DNA from: Sphingomonas paucimobilis
Lineage (GTDB): Bacteria > Pseudomonadota > Alphaproteobacteria > Sphingomonadales > Sphingomonadaceae
Length of the DNA stretch: 16,477 nt
Assembly: GCA_945860425.1 (NCBI GenBank)
Contig: CAMAQU010000012.1
Span: forward strand, 1-16,477
Direction of reading: 5' to 3'
Shown here: one piece after another, positions 13,907 to 16,477 of the stretch
Layout: the number at the start of each line of letters is the position of its first letter
How positions within the stretch are numbered: position 1 is the first letter of the stretch
Translations under genes and position numbers: made by a program
Notes under the pieces: model-generated
Database searches by the model: none
What the model was told of the DNA's origin: nothing
The model's input: only the letters and a program-made list of their open reading frames with translations

Positions 13907-14860
13907 ATGTTGAGCCGCCTTTTTCCCGACCGTTTTTTGCTGTTGCTGATGGCAACAATTGGCCTTGCCACGCTCTTGCCCGCGCATGGGCAGGGAATGG
14001 ATATTGTCTCTGCCATTTCAAATATGGCGATTTTCAGCCTGTTTTTCTTTCACGGGCTGCGCATCGCGCATGAGGCTGTTTGGGCAGGCATGCGGCATTG
14101 GCGCTTGCAATTGGCGGTGCTGGGTTTTGTTTTTGCGGTGATGCCGCTTTTGGGACTGGCCGCGTCACGCGTTGCGCCGGGCCTGCTTCCTGACGGGCTT
14201 TGGCTGGGCGTCTTATTTTTATGCGCGCTGCCCTCCACGGTTCAGTCGGCCATTGCCTGCGCCTCCATGGCGCGGGGCAACGTCGCGGCCTCTGTCATTG
14301 CCGCAGCCGTCACCAATTTATCGGGCGTCATTCTGACCCCGCTGATCCTCACCGCCTTGGCCACCACACAGGGCGTGGCGATTGATCTCAGCGCCATTGG
14401 CCGGATTGCGGCTCTCCTGCTGCTGCCCTTTGCTTTGGGGCAGATCGCCCGCGTCAAACTCGCGGCTTGGGCGGAGCGCAACCGGGGTTGGATCGGGCGG
14501 CTAGATAAAATGACGATTATTCTGACCGTCTATGTCGCGTTCAGCGCGGCGGTGATCGATGGTCTTTGGGGTCGGTTGGATGGGATGGACTTGGTGCGTC
14601 TGATGCTGGTCGTCTCGGTGCTCCTCGCGCTGGCGCTCGGCGGCAGCTGGGCCTTGGGCGGGATGATCGGCCTCAATCGGGAAGATCGCATCACTTTGCT
14701 CTTTTCCGGGGCGCAGAAAACCCTTGCGACAGGGGCCCCGATGGCGCGCATTTTGTTTCCCGCAGCGCAAGCCGGCATGATCGTCCTGCCGATCATGCTC
14801 TACCATCAATTGCAATTGATGGTATCGGCATGGATTGCAGCGCGGCTTGCGCGTGATTAA
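13907..14860 (+). CDS. Bile acid:sodium symporter family protein (YfeH/SLC10A7-like)
   Basis: This 317-residue membrane protein has about ten hydrophobic segments and the hallmarks of the SBF-like group (E. coli YfeH, animal SLC10A7): LPSTVQSAIACASMARGN, AAVTNLSGVILTPL and FSGAQKTLATGAPMARILFP. Members are probable sodium-coupled transporters of organic anions; the substrate of this subgroup is mostly unknown. The ATG at 13907 follows AGGGC and gives a normal N-terminus running straight into the first membrane segment. It diverges from typA (90 bp) and is followed 37 bp later by a glycosyltransferase gene on the same strand. Its 3' end contains a perfect 24-bp palindrome. Confidence 0.9.
   Translation: MLSRLFPDRFLLLLMATIGLATLLPAHGQGMDIVSAISNMAIFSLFFFHGLRIAHEAVWAGMRHWRLQLAVLGFVFAVMPLLGLAASRVAPGLLPDGLWLGVLFLCALPSTVQSAIACASMARGNVAASVIAAAVTNLSGVILTPLILTALATTQGVAIDLSAIGRIAALLLLPFALGQIARVKLAAWAERNRGWIGRLDKMTIILTVYVAFSAAVIDGLWGRLDGMDLVRLMLVVSVLLALALGGSWALGGMIGLNREDRITLLFSGAQKTLATGAPMARILFPAAQAGMIVLPIMLYHQLQLMVSAWIAARLARD
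14801..14824. repeat. Perfect 24-bp palindrome inside the symporter-like gene
   Basis: TACCATCAATTG (14801-14812) is followed directly by its reverse complement CAATTGATGGTA. Beyond the arms, CATGC on the left and GCATG on the right continue the symmetry with a small asymmetric interruption. It is in coding sequence, encodes YHQLQLMV (residues 299-306), and lies 37 bp before the stop codon. Confidence 0.85.
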
Positions 14861-14897
14861 TCGGGCGTGTCGAGAGGTTCGCCACGGGGGCACAGAG

Positions 14898-15824
14898 ATG
14901 ATCACTACTCAGCAGCCGCAGATCGCCATCCTGTTGCCTTGTTATAACGAGGCGGCGGCCATTGGGCAGACCATCGCCGATTTTCGCGCGGCGCTGCCGC
15001 AGGCGACGATTTATGTCTATGATAATAACAGCACCGATAACACGGCTGAGGTCGCGCGGGCCGCAGGCGCCATCGTCCGGACAGAGCGGATGCAAGGCAA
15101 GGGCAATGTCGTGCGCCGGATGTTCGCCGATGTCGATGCCGATATTTACTTAATGGCTGATGGAGATGCGACCTATGAGGCGGCGGCTGCGGCAAAGCTG
15201 ATTGCCCTTTTGCAAGATGACCAGCTCGATATGGTCGTAGGCGCCCGCAAGTCTGAGGTGGAGGCCGCTTATCGGCGGGGTCATCGCCTTGGCAACGCCC
15301 TGTTGACCGGCATGCTCGCTTGGCTGTTTGGCCGGAGCTTTACCGACATTTTGTCGGGCTATCGTGTGTTCTCTCGCCGCTTTGTAAAAAGCTTTCCGGT
15401 TTTGTCCGAAGGTTTTGAGATTGAAACCGAAATCAGTGTCCACGCGCTGGAGCTTCGTATGCCCGTGGCCGAGTGCGTGACCGCTTATGCCGCGCGCCCG
15501 GAAGGGTCGGAATCCAAACTTAACACCTATCGCGATGGCTGGCGCATTCTCAGGATGATCCTGACCCTATTCCGGATTGAAAAGCCGCTGGCCTTTTTTG
15601 GCCTGATTGGCGCGCTCTTCGCGCTCACCGCAATCGTCATCAGCATTCCCTTGTTTCTCACTTATTTTGAAACGGGCCTTGTCCCCCGCTTTCCGACCGC
15701 AGTTTTGGCAACGGGCATGATGGTTTTGGCTTTCCTCAATGGCTTTTGCGGCCTCATCCTCGATACGGTTGTGCGGGGACGACGTGAAATGCGGCGGCTG
15801 GCCTATCTGGCTGTGACGGGCTAG
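14898..15824 (+). CDS. Membrane-anchored GT2 glycosyltransferase
   Basis: From the ATG at 14898 this is a 308-residue family 2 glycosyltransferase. The GT-A domain shows PCYNE (14-18), DNNSTDNT (42-49) and the metal-binding DGD (88-90), then FTDILSGYRVFSRRFVKSFP and EGFEIETEISVHA, typical of dolichyl-phosphate-mannose-synthase or GtrB-like enzymes that charge a polyprenyl phosphate. Two C-terminal membrane segments (about 231-257 and 267-291) would anchor it in the inner membrane. An in-frame upstream ATG (14835) lies within the preceding gene and would add 21 residues unlike the family, so I reject it. It is followed after nine bases by a polytopic membrane-protein gene, which could be the partner transferase using the lipid-linked sugar. 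Confidence 0.88.
   Translation: MITTQQPQIAILLPCYNEAAAIGQTIADFRAALPQATIYVYDNNSTDNTAEVARAAGAIVRTERMQGKGNVVRRMFADVDADIYLMADGDATYEAAAAAKLIALLQDDQLDMVVGARKSEVEAAYRRGHRLGNALLTGMLAWLFGRSFTDILSGYRVFSRRFVKSFPVLSEGFEIETEISVHALELRMPVAECVTAYAARPEGSESKLNTYRDGWRILRMILTLFRIEKPLAFFGLIGALFALTAIVISIPLFLTYFETGLVPRFPTAVLATGMMVLAFLNGFCGLILDTVVRGRREMRRLAYLAVTG
15550..15564. repeat. 15-bp dyad within the glycosyltransferase gene
   Basis: TCAGGATGATCCTGA is a perfect 7-bp inverted repeat around a central G, inside coding sequence just before the first C-terminal membrane segment. It may well be chance. Confidence 0.3.
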
Positions 15825-15833
15825 CGCGCCTTT

Positions 15834-16477
15834 ATGCCCTCTTTTGAACTCAAGCCTGCGACAGAGCGGGTCATTTGGCTGCTGCTCGCGCTCGCGTCTG
15901 CCGTGCCATTCATCGTCGCGCCATTGCCGATTTTGCCTGATTTGTTCACGCATATTGGCCGCTATCACGTCATGAATAATTTGGGCGATGCTTGGCTGTC
16001 GCGTTATTATGCTTTTGATTGGCATATTACCGGAAATCTGGGTGTTGATCTTTTGATGGTCTGGCTCGGCCCGATCCTTGGCACAGAACAGGCTGCCTAT
16101 CTGATCGCGGCTCTGATCCCACCTATTGTCGTTTTGGGGATATATCGGCTGGCCCGCGCGGTGCACGGCCATGTTCCAGCACCCGCCTATTTCGCCATTT
16201 TGCTGATCTGGTCCTTCACCTTTCATCATGGCTTCGTCAATTATTGGCTGGGGGTCGGCCTTGCCCTTCACATCGCGGCCAGCTGGGTGCGCTTGCGTGA
16301 TGCGCCCATATGGGGTCGCTCGCTTTTCGTCTTTGTCGCCGCACTGCTGATTTGGCTCTGCCATACTTCGGCTTGGGGGATAATGGGCTTGCTCATCGCG
16401 GGCATCGAATTCGCAAGCGACAAGCGGCTCTTGCCCTTTATCGGGCGGATGCTGCCCTGGACGTCGCCAATCCTCCC
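15834..16477 (+). CDS. Polytopic membrane protein, N-terminal part (cut by window end)
   Basis: The frame from the ATG at 15834 stays open to the right edge (about 214 codons). It begins MPSFELKPATERVIWLLLAL and shows at least five hydrophobic segments. The loop after the first segment, PLPILPDLFTHIGRYHVMNN, resembles the first external loop of GT-C-type lipid-linked sugar transferases, where an acidic residue is catalytic; this comparison is from general pattern only. It starts nine bases after the glycosyltransferase stop without a visible Shine-Dalgarno, so it is probably translationally coupled. The pairing suggests a cell-envelope glycosylation step. I cannot name the family without the missing C-terminus. 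Confidence 0.75.
   Translation, partial: MPSFELKPATERVIWLLLALASAVPFIVAPLPILPDLFTHIGRYHVMNNLGDAWLSRYYAFDWHITGNLGVDLLMVWLGPILGTEQAAYLIAALIPPIVVLGIYRLARAVHGHVPAPAYFAILLIWSFTFHHGFVNYWLGVGLALHIAASWVRLRDAPIWGRSLFVFVAALLIWLCHTSAWGIMGLLIAGIEFASDKRLLPFIGRMLPWTSPIL

Noticed and set aside
15567..16364. 265-codon minus-strand open frame at the right end
   Set aside because: It lies opposite the glycosyltransferase and the membrane-protein gene; its polar, Gln/His/Arg-rich translation is typical of the antisense of hydrophobic segments.
1..16477. CRISPR array, rRNA genes, complete insertion sequence or integrase gene
   Set aside because: I looked for regularly spaced repeats, rRNA signatures, transposase DDE or integrase motifs and terminal inverted repeats with a target duplication, and found none.

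Overview
The window looks like chromosomal DNA from an alphaproteobacterium. Sphingomonadales is my best guess, from the general style of the sequence and from gene families common there; no 16S gene is present to settle it. The left part (about 1-5200) reads less GC-rich and less orderly than the rest. It begins with a stranded 3' piece of a tRNA-Gly(GCC) gene ending in CCA (320-365). Such a piece is the typical scar left at the far end of an element integrated into a tRNA gene, so this is probably an island boundary.

Region 1 (about 600-4800) is an alkyl-sulfate module. A GMC-family FAD alcohol dehydrogenase (minus strand) is transcribed divergently from a secreted SdsA1-type alkyl sulfatase (plus strand). 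A small winged-helix regulator lies convergent to the sulfatase. The sulfatase would release a long-chain alcohol in the periplasm and the GMC enzyme could oxidise it. A 12-bp inverted repeat brackets the shared promoter region.

Region 2 (5190-8093) is the most interesting part: a tight three-gene operon with 4-bp ATGA overlaps. It encodes a TetR-family regulator, a berberine-bridge-type FAD oxidase, and a zinc-dependent C-C hydrolase of the PhlG (2,4-diacetylphloroglucinol hydrolase) family. Two tandem 13-bp dyads overlap a TTGACA promoter that seems to start the mRNA at or within about two bases of the tetR ATG, so the transcript may be leaderless and self-repressed. Together the genes look like an inducible pathway for an acylated phenol or a beta-diketone-like compound.

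Region 3 (8182-16477) is mostly housekeeping: an ABC-F ATPase with a strong terminator hairpin after it, then an unrecognised, more AT-rich 245-residue protein with a hairpin in its leader. Next come typA (ribosome-associated GTPase) with eamA (cysteine/O-acetylserine exporter) just downstream on the minus strand. Diverging from typA is a plus-strand group: a bile-acid:sodium-symporter-like protein (with a perfect 24-bp palindrome inside its 3' end), a membrane-anchored GT2 glycosyltransferase, and the start of a polytopic membrane protein that runs off the right edge.
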